DNA of 64,000 nucleotides from Pseudoxanthomonas sp. SL93 (GTDB lineage: Bacteria; Pseudomonadota; Gammaproteobacteria; Xanthomonadales; Xanthomonadaceae), in assembly GCF_026625825.1 (NCBI RefSeq), contig NZ_CP113065.1:1488001-1552000 (forward strand). The letters run 5' to 3'. Position numbers and translations under genes: made by a program. Below are positions 19,789 through 29,040 of this stretch, in pieces. Numbering within the stretch: the first letter of the stretch is position 1; every line of letters starts with the position of its first letter. The notes beneath the pieces are model-generated. The model saw only the letters and a program-made list of their open reading frames with translations. It made no database searches and had not been told where the DNA came from.

Positions 19789-20060
19789 ACTCACTGACTC
19801 CTGCAGCCACGGCGGAACCGCAGCACTGTTGATAATTCGGGGTCGCCATGGAGCGGGCGGCAGCCTGCCCCGGCGGAACGTAATAGTTTCGCCGATTCTG
19901 GCGCGGGCTGCCAGCGGGGCGGGCCTGGGATGCCGGCGATGCGGACGCCGCACCATGGCGGGATGCGGGCCACCGGCCTTGGCCCAGGGCTTGCTTGCCG
20001 GCAGGTGGGACCCACCGCCGGAGTGCCGCGCATCGACGTGCGGCGCCATCGGGCACGGCA

Positions 20061-20146
20061 TGGTGCGAAAGGAGGGACTCGAACCCTCACGGGGGTTACC
20101 CGCTGGAACCTAAATCCAGTGCGTCTACCAATTCCGCCACTTTCGC
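20061..20146 (-). tRNA. tRNA-Leu(TAG)
   Basis: 86 nt with encoded CCA. Acceptor GCGAAAG/CTTTCGC, discriminator A; anticodon arm CTGGA-TTTAGGT-TCCAG gives TAG. It has the class II variable arm of tRNA-Leu (CGGGTAACCCCCG). It sits downstream of the terminator at 20219-20250, so it needs its own promoter or read-through. The 272 nt between it and tig (19789-20060) hold no gene I can support, only the tig leader. Confidence 0.96.
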
Positions 20147-20218
20147 TTGGGCTGCCCGGCATTCTATCCGGCCATTCGGCCCTGGGAGGCCCGCAGCGCG
20201 CCGGAACGTTTGACTACC

Positions 20219-20250
20219 GCAAAAAAGAAACGCCCGGCTGTGCCGGGCGC
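20219..20250 (-). terminator. Terminator of the tRNA-Pro-Arg-His-Lys cluster
   Basis: Minus strand: CGCCCGGC-ACA-GCCGGGCG followed by TTTCTTTTTT, a strong intrinsic terminator 9 nt past tRNA-Lys. Confidence 0.9.
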
Positions 20251-20258
20251 TTCTGGTT

Positions 20259-20334
20259 TGGTGGGCTGTCAAGGATTCGAACCTTGGACCTATTGATTAA
20301 GAGTCAACTGCTCTACCAACTGAGCTAACAGCCC
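20259..20334 (-). tRNA. tRNA-Lys(CTT)
   Basis: 76 nt with encoded CCA. Acceptor GGGCTGT/ACAGCCC, discriminator A; anticodon loop CTCTTAA gives CTT. Last gene of the four-tRNA cluster. Confidence 0.97.
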
Positions 20335-20408
20335 CGAAAAACCGGGCGCGTAGTGTAACCGCTTCCCTTGTTTGTTACAAACCCCGCCGGAGCGAGGTTC
20401 TGGAATCA

Positions 20409-20486
<78 letters not shown>

Positions 20487-20520
20487 ATAACGCACGAACA
20501 TTATAACCATCCCACCGCCG

Positions 20521-20597
20521 TGGCGCGCCCGACAGGACTCGAACCTGTAACCGCCGGCTTAGAAGGCCGGTGCTCTATCCGGTTGAGCTACGGGCGC
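20521..20597 (-). tRNA. tRNA-Arg(TCT)
   Basis: 77 nt with encoded CCA. Acceptor GCGCCCG/CGGGCGC, discriminator G; anticodon arm CCGGC-CTTCTAA-GCCGG gives TCT, reading AGA/AGG. Confidence 0.97.
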
Positions 20598-20670
20598 ATG
20601 GTGCTTGCCTGTACCGCAGCCGGATTGTCGCATCCCGCCCTGGTCGCAAGACCAGGATGGCTCACCTGAC

Positions 20671-20747
<77 letters not shown>

Positions 20748-20790
20748 ACGAGGGCCCCGGCGTGGCGTCTGGACGCCAACGAGGTCGCGT

Positions 20791-20819
20791 ATTGTCGGAA
20801 CCCGCGGCCCGGCTGTCAA
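20791..20819 (-). promoter_or_regulatory. Promoter of the tRNA-Pro-Arg-His-Lys cluster
   Basis: Minus strand: perfect -35 TTGACA, 17-nt spacer, -10 GACAAT, then a GC-rich discriminator (ACGCGACC) as in stringently controlled stable-RNA promoters. The -10 ends about 44 nt before tRNA-Pro. Confidence 0.75.
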
Positions 20820-20895
20820 ACGAAACATTGTGTGACGCCGCTTGGGATATGCTCACGGACTGGGGACAGAAGTCCGACAACCACATGAGGGAACC

Positions 20896-21672
20896 ATGAT
20901 ACGCAGTGGCAATCCGGCGCTGAAAGAATCCACCTTCCTTGACCTGGGCAGCGGCGCCGTCGTGTCGCGCGACGCAGGCGCGATGAGCCTGAACGGCACC
21001 GTCAACAAGACCGGCTTCCTGTTGTTGATGGCGGTTGCCACCGCCGCGCTGGCGTGGAGCCAGTCGGTCGCCACCGGCCCGGATGGCGTGGCAACGGCTA
21101 CCCCCGCCATGGTCGGCTATGCCTTGGGTGGCGGCATCGGCGGTCTGATCCTGGCCCTGATCACCGCTTTCAAGAAGGAATGGTCGCCGGTCACCGCCCC
21201 CGCCTATGCGCTGGTGGAGGGTCTGTTCCTGGGCGCGATCTCGGCGATGTTCGAACTGCGCTTCCCGGGCATCGTGATGCAGGCGGTCCTGCTGACCTTC
21301 GGTACCCTGTTCGCACTCCTGATGGCCTATCGCAGCGGCCTGATCAAGGCGACCGAGAACTTCAAGCTGGGCGTCGTGGCCGCCACGGGCGGCATTGCGC
21401 TGATCTACCTGGCCACCATCGTGCTGGGCTTCTTCAACATCAACATCCCGTACATCCACGAGTCCGGCTTGATCGGCATCGGCTTCAGCCTGTTCGTGGT
21501 GGTGATCGCCGCGCTGAACCTGGTGCTGGATTTCGATTTCATCGAATCCGGCGTGGAAGCCGGTGCGCCCAAGTACATGGAGTGGTATGGCGCGTTCGGC
21601 CTGATGGTCACGCTGGTGTGGCTGTACGTGGAGTTCCTGCGCCTGCTGTCAAAGCTGCAGTCGCGGGACTGA
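20896..21672 (+). CDS. Bax inhibitor-1/YccA-family membrane protein
   Basis: A 258-residue inner-membrane protein with about seven hydrophobic segments (first TGFLLLMAVATAALAW, last FGLMVTLVWLYVEFLRLL). It belongs to the YccA/DUF4870-like branch of the Bax inhibitor-1 superfamily; the DFDFIESGVEAGAPKYMEWY block near the C-terminus carries the paired acidic residues of the group. In E. coli YccA modulates FtsH; whether this one does is inferred. The start MIRSGNPALKEST follows AGGGAACC. It stands alone, between the tRNA cluster and a convergent antiporter. Confidence 0.85.
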   Translation: MIRSGNPALKESTFLDLGSGAVVSRDAGAMSLNGTVNKTGFLLLMAVATAALAWSQSVATGPDGVATATPAMVGYALGGGIGGLILALITAFKKEWSPVTAPAYALVEGLFLGAISAMFELRFPGIVMQAVLLTFGTLFALLMAYRSGLIKATENFKLGVVAATGGIALIYLATIVLGFFNINIPYIHESGLIGIGFSLFVVVIAALNLVLDFDFIESGVEAGAPKYMEWYGAFGLMVTLVWLYVEFLRLLSKLQSRD

Positions 21673-21692
21673 GCACCCACCGCGACAAAGGA

Positions 21693-21718
21693 GAAAGGGG
21701 CGCCTGGCGCCCCTTTTT
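21693..21718. terminator. Terminator between the Bax-inhibitor gene and nhaC
   Basis: GAAAGGGGCG-CCTGG-CGCCCCTTTTT: a stem of 8 or more bp with a T-run on the plus side and an A-run on the other, so it can serve both converging genes. Confidence 0.88.
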
Positions 21719-21721
21719 CGT

Positions 21722-23047
21722 TCATGCACCTTCGGCCTTGACTGCCTTGGCCTTGCGCGATGGCCAGACCATGAACAGCACGGTCACCGCGGCCAGCAGC
21801 CAGCAATAGTGCGCCTTGCCCATCAGCACCAGCGGCGAGAGACCCGCCAACGACGCCGCCAGCAGGATCTGCGCGCCGTAGGGCAGCAGGCTCTGCACGA
21901 TGCAGACGAAGATATCCAGCACGCTGGCCGCGCGCGCGGGCGGTACGCCATGGCGTTCGGCGATGTCACGCGCCACGCCGCCGCTGATCAGGATGGCCAC
22001 GGTGTTGTTGGCGGTGAACACATCGGTCAGTGCCGCCAGCGCGGCGATGCACCACTCGCCGGCGCGCCGCCCGGTATTGCCGCGTGCGATGCGGGATATC
22101 TGCCCCGCCAGCCAGTGCAGGCCGCCACTGGCCTTCATCAGGGCACCTAGGCCGCCTACGAATAACGCCAGCAGCGTGATCTCCACCACGCTCTCGAAGC
22201 CGGCATAGATGTCGTCGGTGAAGTTGGGCAGCCCGTAGTCCTGTGGGGCGAACCACACGCCGAACAGCCCGGCCACCACCAACCCGATGGTCAAGACGAT
22301 CAGCACATCGAGGCCGGTGATCGCGAGCAACAGCACCAGCACGTAAGGGAGAACCAGCCAGGGTGAGGTCGGCTCCGCCGTTTCCACCGGCGAGGCGTCG
22401 CCCACCACGGCCAGCAGCACCAGCGTGAGCAGGGCGGCGGGCAGCGCGATCTTGATGTTCTCGCGGAACTTCTCGCGCACGGTGCAGCCCTGCGTGCGGG
22501 CGGCCGCGATGGCGGTATCCGAAATGACGGACAGGTTGTCACCGAAGGTCGCGCCGCCAATCACCGCACCGACCACCAGCGCACGATCGATGCCGGCGGC
22601 ATCCGACACGCCCAGCGCGATGGGGGTGATCGCCGCGATGGTGCCCATGGAGGTACCCACGGCCAGCGACAGGAATCCAGCCACCAGGAACAACCCGGGC
22701 AGGATGAGGGCAGGCGGCAGTGCCCCGACCCCCAGCGCCACGACCGCATCGACCGCACCGATCTGCTTGGTCACCATCGCGAACGCTCCCGCCAGCAGGA
22801 AGATCAGGCACATCAGCACGATGTTGGCGTCGCCGATGCCTTGCAGCAGCGTATCCATCGCCTTCACCCCGGCACGGCGCGCGATCCACAGGCCCAGCGC
22901 GACAGCAGGCAGGATGGCGACCGGTGCGTGCAATCTGTAGAACCCCATCGCATCGCCCTGCCCCGTGTAATAGAGGCCGGCACCGAAAAACAGCGCAAGG
23001 AACAGCAGCAAAGGGGTCAGCGCGATCACGCTGGGGCGGACGGTCAT
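21722..23047 (-). CDS. nhaC: NhaC-family Na+/H+ antiporter
   Basis: A 441-residue inner-membrane antiporter of the IT superfamily (NhaC group) with about a dozen hydrophobic segments. Conserved blocks are GTSMGTIAAITPIALGVSDA, GGATFGDNLSVISDTAIAAA (acidic residues in the ion path) and DVFTANNTVAILISGG. Export of Na+ or a related cation is inferred from the family; some members exchange malate/lactate or other organic anions. It ends 1 nt after the shared terminator and stands alone on its strand. Confidence 0.85.
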   Translation of the reverse strand: MTVRPSVIALTPLLLFLALFFGAGLYYTGQGDAMGFYRLHAPVAILPAVALGLWIARRAGVKAMDTLLQGIGDANIVLMCLIFLLAGAFAMVTKQIGAVDAVVALGVGALPPALILPGLFLVAGFLSLAVGTSMGTIAAITPIALGVSDAAGIDRALVVGAVIGGATFGDNLSVISDTAIAAARTQGCTVREKFRENIKIALPAALLTLVLLAVVGDASPVETAEPTSPWLVLPYVLVLLLAITGLDVLIVLTIGLVVAGLFGVWFAPQDYGLPNFTDDIYAGFESVVEITLLALFVGGLGALMKASGGLHWLAGQISRIARGNTGRRAGEWCIAALAALTDVFTANNTVAILISGGVARDIAERHGVPPARAASVLDIFVCIVQSLLPYGAQILLAASLAGLSPLVLMGKAHYCWLLAAVTVLFMVWPSRKAKAVKAEGA

Positions 23048-23126
23048 GGCAGGGCCTGCAAACGTGGGCCGCGGATTGTGCGTGCCAGCATCCTAACCAC
23101 CAAGTCCATGGATGGGACACGCACCA

Positions 23127-23154
23127 ACAAAAACGGGACGCTGAGCGTCCCGTT
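23127..23154 (-). terminator. Terminator of isocitrate dehydrogenase
   Basis: Minus strand: ACGGGACGCT-C-AGCGTCCCGT followed by TTTTGTT, a 10-bp stem plus U-run, 25 nt past the dehydrogenase stop. Confidence 0.9.
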
Positions 23155-23178
23155 CCGGTTCGCCATGACAGTTGCGGG

Positions 23179-24186
23179 TCAGACGCGGCTGGCGATCGCC
23201 TTGGCGAACGACATGGTGTTGCCGGTGCCGCCCAGGTCGGGGGTCAGCGAATCCTTGGCTTCCAGCGTGGCGATGATGGCCGCACGCAGGCGCTCGGCCT
23301 TCTCCGGCTGGCCCAGGTGGTCCAGCATCTGGGCGGCGCCGAGCAGCAGCGCGCAGGGGTTGGCCACGCCCTTGCCGGCGATGTCCGGCGCCGAGCCGTG
23401 CACCGCTTCGAAGATCGCCGCGTCGACACCGATGTTGGCGCCCGGGGCCAGGCCCAGGCCGCCGACCAGGCCGGCGCACAGGTCGGAGATGATGTCGCCG
23501 AACAGGTTGGTGGTGACGATGATGTCGAACTGTTCCGGACGCATCACCAGCTGCATGCAGGTGTTGTCCACGATCATCTCGTTGCACTGGATGTCGGGGT
23601 ACTGGGCGGCCACTTCGCGCGCCACCTTCAGGAACAGGCCCGAGGTGCTCTTCAGGATGTTGGCCTTGTGCACCACGGTGACCTTCTTGCGGCCGGTCTT
23701 GCGGGCCAGGTCGAAGGCATAGCGCACGATGCGCTCGGAACCCTTGCGGGTGATCTTCTGGGTCAGCAGCGCGGTTTCGCCGTCTTCCGAGACCGACTGG
23801 CCCTCGCCGATGTAGGCACCCTCGGTGTTCTCGCGGACCGTGATCAGGTCAACGCCGGTCGGGAAGCGCGACTTGGTGTTGGGGAAGGACTTGGCCGGGC
23901 GAACGTTGGCGTACAGGTCGAAATGGCGGCGCAGGGCCACGTTGATCGAGCTGAAGCCCTCGCCCACCGGGGTGGTCAGCGGGCTCTTGAGCGCCACGCC
24001 GTTCCGGCGGATGGAATCCAGCGTGGCCTGCGGCAGCAGATCCCCGTGCTTTTCCAGGGCGACCATGCCGGCATCGGCTTCTTCGTAGGTCAGGCCCACC
24101 TTCAGCGCGTCCAGCACGTGCAGGGTGGCGTCCATGATTTCCGGGCCGATACCATCGCCGCGGATGACCGTAATCGTCTGAGTCAT
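23179..24186 (-). CDS. NAD-dependent isocitrate dehydrogenase
   Basis: Oxidative decarboxylation of isocitrate to 2-oxoglutarate in the TCA cycle; 335 residues, the short isocitrate/isopropylmalate dehydrogenase type. Substrate residues lie in VRENTEGAYIGE, and the metal aspartates in TTNLFGDIISDLCAG. The cofactor loop reads HGSAPDIAGKGVANP, without the Lys-Tyr pair that binds the NADP phosphate in E. coli Icd, hence NAD. An NAD-type enzyme is established in Xanthomonas. Isopropylmalate dehydrogenase is the main alternative but has different substrate loops. Single gene with its own terminator. Confidence 0.88.
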   Translation of the reverse strand: MTQTITVIRGDGIGPEIMDATLHVLDALKVGLTYEEADAGMVALEKHGDLLPQATLDSIRRNGVALKSPLTTPVGEGFSSINVALRRHFDLYANVRPAKSFPNTKSRFPTGVDLITVRENTEGAYIGEGQSVSEDGETALLTQKITRKGSERIVRYAFDLARKTGRKKVTVVHKANILKSTSGLFLKVAREVAAQYPDIQCNEMIVDNTCMQLVMRPEQFDIIVTTNLFGDIISDLCAGLVGGLGLAPGANIGVDAAIFEAVHGSAPDIAGKGVANPCALLLGAAQMLDHLGQPEKAERLRAAIIATLEAKDSLTPDLGGTGNTMSFAKAIASRV

Positions 24187-24307
24187 TGAGTGGTGTTCCG
24201 AACAGGGGCGCGCGCCGGCCGGGGCCAGAACAGGGCGCAGAGGGGAAGAATCGTGCCCCCATTATGCCCGACCGGCCTCCCCCGCCCCAAATCGACCTTG
24301 GTCGTGT

Positions 24308-24327
24308 CCGCACCCTCGCGGGTGCGG
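24308..24327 (-). other. Hairpin after the CMD-family gene
   Basis: Perfect 8-bp stem CCGCACCC/GGGTGCGG with a 4-nt loop, 7 nt past the stop, without a U-run. Possible 3'-end stabiliser; not a clear terminator. Confidence 0.35.
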
Positions 24328-24333
24328 CAAACG

Positions 24334-24732
24334 TCAGCCGTGGTCGTGCGCCTCCGGCGCAGCGGACTGTCCCCCTTCCAGCTGGTCCAGGAAATCCACG
24401 GCCCGGCGCAGGTGCGGGATCACGATGGAGCCCCCCACCACCAGGCCAACGGAGAACGTCTCGAAGAACTCCTCGCGGGTCACGCCGGCCTCCTTGCACT
24501 GCGCCACGTGGTAGCTGATGCAGTCGTCGCACCGCAGCACCATCGAGGCGACCAGGCCCAGCAGTTCCTTGGTCTTCACGTCCAGCGCGCCGGCCTGGTA
24601 GGTCTGCGTGTCCAGCGCGAAGAAACGGCGGACGACCTGGTTGGGTTCGTCCAGGATGCGCTTGTTCATGCGCTGGCGGAATTCGGTGAACGCCTTAACG
24701 CGGTCGTCGTCGCCCCCCTCGGTCGCGCTCAT
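24334..24732 (-). CDS. Carboxymuconolactone decarboxylase/AhpD-like protein
   Basis: A 132-residue CMD-family protein. The LRCDDCISYHVAQCKEAGVT segment has the CxxC...H arrangement of AhpD-type members, which act in thiol-dependent peroxide or alkylhydroperoxide reduction, not decarboxylation. Its start overlaps the glutaredoxin stop (ATGA at 24729-24732). Pairing with glutaredoxin supports a redox role, but the substrate is unknown. Confidence 0.82.
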   Translation of the reverse strand: MSATEGGDDDRVKAFTEFRQRMNKRILDEPNQVVRRFFALDTQTYQAGALDVKTKELLGLVASMVLRCDDCISYHVAQCKEAGVTREEFFETFSVGLVVGGSIVIPHLRRAVDFLDQLEGGQSAAPEAHDHG

Positions 24733-25019
24733 GCGGACGCCCCCGCCAGCAGCGGTTCCAGCTTGCCGGCGCGGTGCAGGGCGATCATGTCGTCGTACCC
24801 GCCCACATGGACGTCGCCGATGAAGATCTGGGGCACGCTGGTCCGATTGGCCTTGGCGATCATCTTCTCGCGCTCGGCCGGGTCCAGGTCGATGCGCACC
24901 TCGTTCCAGGTCTGGCCCTTGCTCTTCAGGAAGTTCTTGGCGGCCATGCAATAGGGACAGATGGCGCTGCTGTACAGGGTGATCACCGGCGCGCTGGCGC
25001 CTTGCGGGGTGTCGGTCAA
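24729..25019 (-). CDS. grxC: Glutaredoxin 3
   Basis: A small glutathione-dependent disulfide reductase, 96 residues. The active site is CPYC in SSAICPYCMAAKNFL; glutathione-binding TSVPQIFIGDVHVGGYDDM follows. No ATG is available: a TTG at 25019 preceded by GGAGAACTCCC on the minus strand gives LTDTPQGASAPVITLYS and the expected length. It forms an overlapping pair with the CMD-family gene and is divergent from the bepA-like gene. Confidence 0.9.
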   Translation of the reverse strand: MTDTPQGASAPVITLYSSAICPYCMAAKNFLKSKGQTWNEVRIDLDPAEREKMIAKANRTSVPQIFIGDVHVGGYDDMIALHRAGKLEPLLAGASA

Positions 25020-25208
25020 GGGAGTTCTCCGGAACGAAAGTGTCGTGATGCGGTCACAGGCAATATGGGTGGCATGGCGGCCGGTTTCCAGCCGGGGCAT
25101 GGAACAGTGCGGACCGGTACAGGCCCGGTTAACCACGTGTTCACGCCTTCGAACCGCCAAGCCGTCATCCTGACTCTTGCAGCCCATTATCCGATACGGA
25201 GTTCCCGT

Positions 25209-26849
25209 TTGCGCCCTCTGCTGCTAGCCACCGCCCTGACCCTGGCCACCGCTGCGCCGCTGGCGGCCTCGCAGGACAGTCGCCTTCCCGACATCGGCTC
25301 GTCCGCAGGCGAGCTGCTGACCCCCGCGCGCCAGGCCGAGTACGGCGGCATGATGCTGCGCGAACTGCGCAACTACGGGTACCTGCTGGAGGACCCGCTG
25401 GTCTCGGACTGGCTGCAGACCATGGGCAACCAGCTGGGGGCCGACAGCGACAATCCCCAGCAGTCCTACACCTTCTTCATGATGCGCGATCGCCAGATCA
25501 ATGCCTTCGCCACGCTGGGCGGCTACATCGGCATGAACGCCGGCCTGGTCCTGACCGCCGAGCGCGAGGACGAGGTGGCCGCGGTGCTGTCGCACGAAAT
25601 CGCCCACGTCACCCAGCAGCACGTGCTGCGCGGCGTGGAGCGCGCGCAGCGGGACCAGATCCCGATCCTGCTGGGCATGCTGGGCGCCATCGTGCTGGCA
25701 CAGGCCGCCGGCGGAAGTTCCAGCGGCGACGCCTCGCAGGCGGCGATCGCCTCGGCGATGGGCCTGATGCAGCAGCGCCAGATCGACTACACCCGTTCCA
25801 ACGAATCCGAAGCGGACCGCGTGGGCATCCGCACGCTGGCCCGCGCCGGGTACGACGTGGATGCGATGGCGGGCTTCTTCGCCCGCATGGCACAGGCCAC
25901 GCGCTCCAGCCGTGGCAGCGAACGCGACCGCGTGCCCGACTACCTGCAGACCCACCCGGTCACCACCACCCGCATCAGCGAAGCCCAGCAGCGTGCCGAG
26001 CAGATGCGCAAGGACAACGTCACCTTGGTGACCACCACGCCGGGCGGCGCGCGCGTGGAGCAGTTCAATCCGCGCGCCATCACCCTGCCCGAGGTCCGCA
26101 GCGACAACCCGCTGCTGCCGGTGCCGGTCACCCTGCCGACCGGGATGTTCGACCGGGGCAACAGCGGCCAGTTCGGCTGGGCGCGCGAGCGCCTGCGGGC
26201 GCTCAGTGCCCCAACCCCCTCGCTCGCGGTGCGCGAGTACGAGACCATCCGCCGCGACACCGGCAAGCCGCTCAGTGATGCGCAGCGTTACGGCTTGGCC
26301 GTCGCCCACCTGCAGGTCGGCAGCGGCCGCGCGGCAAGGACCGAGCTGCAGCAGCTGGCCGCCGAGCACCCGGACAATCTGTGGATCGAACTGACCCTGG
26401 GCGAGGCCGAATCGCGCGCCGGGGAGCATGCGGCCGCCAACCGCCGGTTCGATGCGCTGCTGCAGCGCCTGCCGCAGCACCGTGCGGTCGCGCTGACCTA
26501 TGCCAAGGTGTTGAACGAACAGGGCGGACGGGAAGCCGGTGTGCGTGCCCAAGCCGTGCTGCGGCCCATGCTGGGCAAGTCCGGGGACGATCCGGTTTTC
26601 CAGCAGCACTTCGCACGCGCCAACGAACTGGCCGGGGACATCGCCCGCGCCGGTGAGGCCTACGCCGAGGCGGCTTACCTGAACGGCCGGCCGGAGCAGG
26701 CGCTCATCCAGCTGCAGAATCTCAAGCGGCAGAGCGACCTGGACTACTACGCCCGCGCCCGCGTCGACGCCCGCATCGCCGCCATCACCCCCGAAGTGCT
26801 GGAACTGCGCCGCCAGGGCATCCGCGACCCGGACGTGGAGCGGCGTTGA
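25209..26849 (+). CDS. bepA: BepA-like periplasmic M48 metalloprotease with TPR domain
   Basis: Outer-membrane quality-control protease, 546 residues (E. coli BepA 487). A signal peptide (LRPLLLATALTLATAAPLAA) leads to the periplasm. HEIAHV, in VAAVLSHEIAHVTQQH, is the HExxH zinc site, and NESEADRVGI supplies the third ligand. TPR-type helices fill the C-terminal half (about 330-530). The start is a TTG at 25209 with GGAG 7 nt upstream and the signal peptide directly after; a longer reading would run back over glutaredoxin. Divergent from grxC. Confidence 0.9.
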   Translation: MRPLLLATALTLATAAPLAASQDSRLPDIGSSAGELLTPARQAEYGGMMLRELRNYGYLLEDPLVSDWLQTMGNQLGADSDNPQQSYTFFMMRDRQINAFATLGGYIGMNAGLVLTAEREDEVAAVLSHEIAHVTQQHVLRGVERAQRDQIPILLGMLGAIVLAQAAGGSSSGDASQAAIASAMGLMQQRQIDYTRSNESEADRVGIRTLARAGYDVDAMAGFFARMAQATRSSRGSERDRVPDYLQTHPVTTTRISEAQQRAEQMRKDNVTLVTTTPGGARVEQFNPRAITLPEVRSDNPLLPVPVTLPTGMFDRGNSGQFGWARERLRALSAPTPSLAVREYETIRRDTGKPLSDAQRYGLAVAHLQVGSGRAARTELQQLAAEHPDNLWIELTLGEAESRAGEHAAANRRFDALLQRLPQHRAVALTYAKVLNEQGGREAGVRAQAVLRPMLGKSGDDPVFQQHFARANELAGDIARAGEAYAEAAYLNGRPEQALIQLQNLKRQSDLDYYARARVDARIAAITPEVLELRRQGIRDPDVERR

Positions 26850-26882
26850 CCCCTGCGGGGGGCCAGATGACAGTCCGGCACC

Positions 26883-26911
26883 ATGTCATGCAACCGTCAT
26901 AAAATTGTCGT
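26883..26911 (+). promoter_or_regulatory. Pho box upstream of phoB
   Basis: Three 7-nt half-sites in direct repeat, each 11 nt apart: ATGTCAT (26883), CCGTCAT (26894) and TTGTCGT (26905), separated by GCAA and AAAA. This matches the PhoB consensus CTGTCAT-n4-CTGTCAT. A GACAGTC sequence just upstream (26869-26875) resembles a half-site in inverse. It suggests phoB-phoR-ppk1 is self-activated by PhoB under phosphate limitation. Confidence 0.8.
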
Positions 26912-26947
26912 CTACTGGCGCCGTCCCCCATCGCCACCGGATTCCGC

Positions 26948-27637
26948 GTGCAGAAGCACATCCTGATCGTTGACGACGAACCGGCCATTCGCGACATGGT
27001 CGCGTTCGCCCTGCGCAAGGGCGAGTACGAACCCGTCCACGCCGGCGATGCCCGCGAGGCCCAAAACGCCATCGCCGACCGCGTGCCCGACCTGATCCTG
27101 CTGGACTGGATGCTGCCCGGCACCAGCGGGCTGGAACTGGCCCGCCGCTGGCGCAAGGATGCGATGACCCGGGACGTGCCCATCATCATGCTGACCGCGC
27201 GCGGCGAGGAAAACGATCGCGTCGGCGGCCTGGAAGCCGGCGTCGACGACTACGTGGTCAAGCCGTTCTCCGCCCGCGAACTGCTGGCGCGCATCCGCGC
27301 CGTGATGCGCCGCTCGCGCGACGACGACGAGGACGGCAGCGTCTCCGTCGGCAACCTGCGCATCGACGGCGCGGCGCACCGCGTGTTCGCGGGGGACACG
27401 CCGGTCCCGATCGGCCCCACCGAGTACCGTCTGCTGCACTTCTTCATGACCCACCCCGAGCGCGTCTATACCCGCACCCAGCTGCTGGATCACGTCTGGG
27501 GCGGCAGCGTGTACGTGGAGGAACGCACCGTCGACGTGCACATCCGCCGGCTGCGCAAGACGCTGGAACCGCACGCGCTGGAGAACATGGTGCAGACCGT
27601 GCGCGGCTCCGGCTACCGCTTCTCCGCGGCGATGTGA
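26948..27637 (+). CDS. phoB: Phosphate regulon response regulator PhoB
   Basis: OmpR-type transcription factor of 229 residues, same length as E. coli PhoB. Receiver residues are D10, D53 (phosphorylation site, LLDWMLPG), T83 and K105. The winged-helix domain ends TVRGSGYRFSA. It starts at a GTG (26948) preceded by a Pho box. It activates genes for phosphate capture when phosphorylated by PhoR. phoR begins about 60 nt on, although an in-frame reading of phoR reaches back to the phoB stop. Confidence 0.97.
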   Translation: MQKHILIVDDEPAIRDMVAFALRKGEYEPVHAGDAREAQNAIADRVPDLILLDWMLPGTSGLELARRWRKDAMTRDVPIIMLTARGEENDRVGGLEAGVDDYVVKPFSARELLARIRAVMRRSRDDDEDGSVSVGNLRIDGAAHRVFAGDTPVPIGPTEYRLLHFFMTHPERVYTRTQLLDHVWGGSVYVEERTVDVHIRRLRKTLEPHALENMVQTVRGSGYRFSAAM

Positions 27638-27696
27638 CCACGCCGCGGGGCCATCGGCTCCGCGCCGCTGTCATACACATCTGCCACAATCGATCC

Positions 27697-29036
<1,340 letters not shown>

Positions 29037-29040
<4 letters not shown>

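Noticed and set aside
17779..19797. 672-codon plus-strand reading opposite clpP and tig
   Set aside because: Antisense to two well-supported genes; composition rich in Gln, His and Ala.
27668..27685. Possible second Pho box (CTGTCAT) upstream of phoR
   Set aside because: One perfect half-site, but the second unit is not at 11-nt spacing, so it does not meet the consensus.
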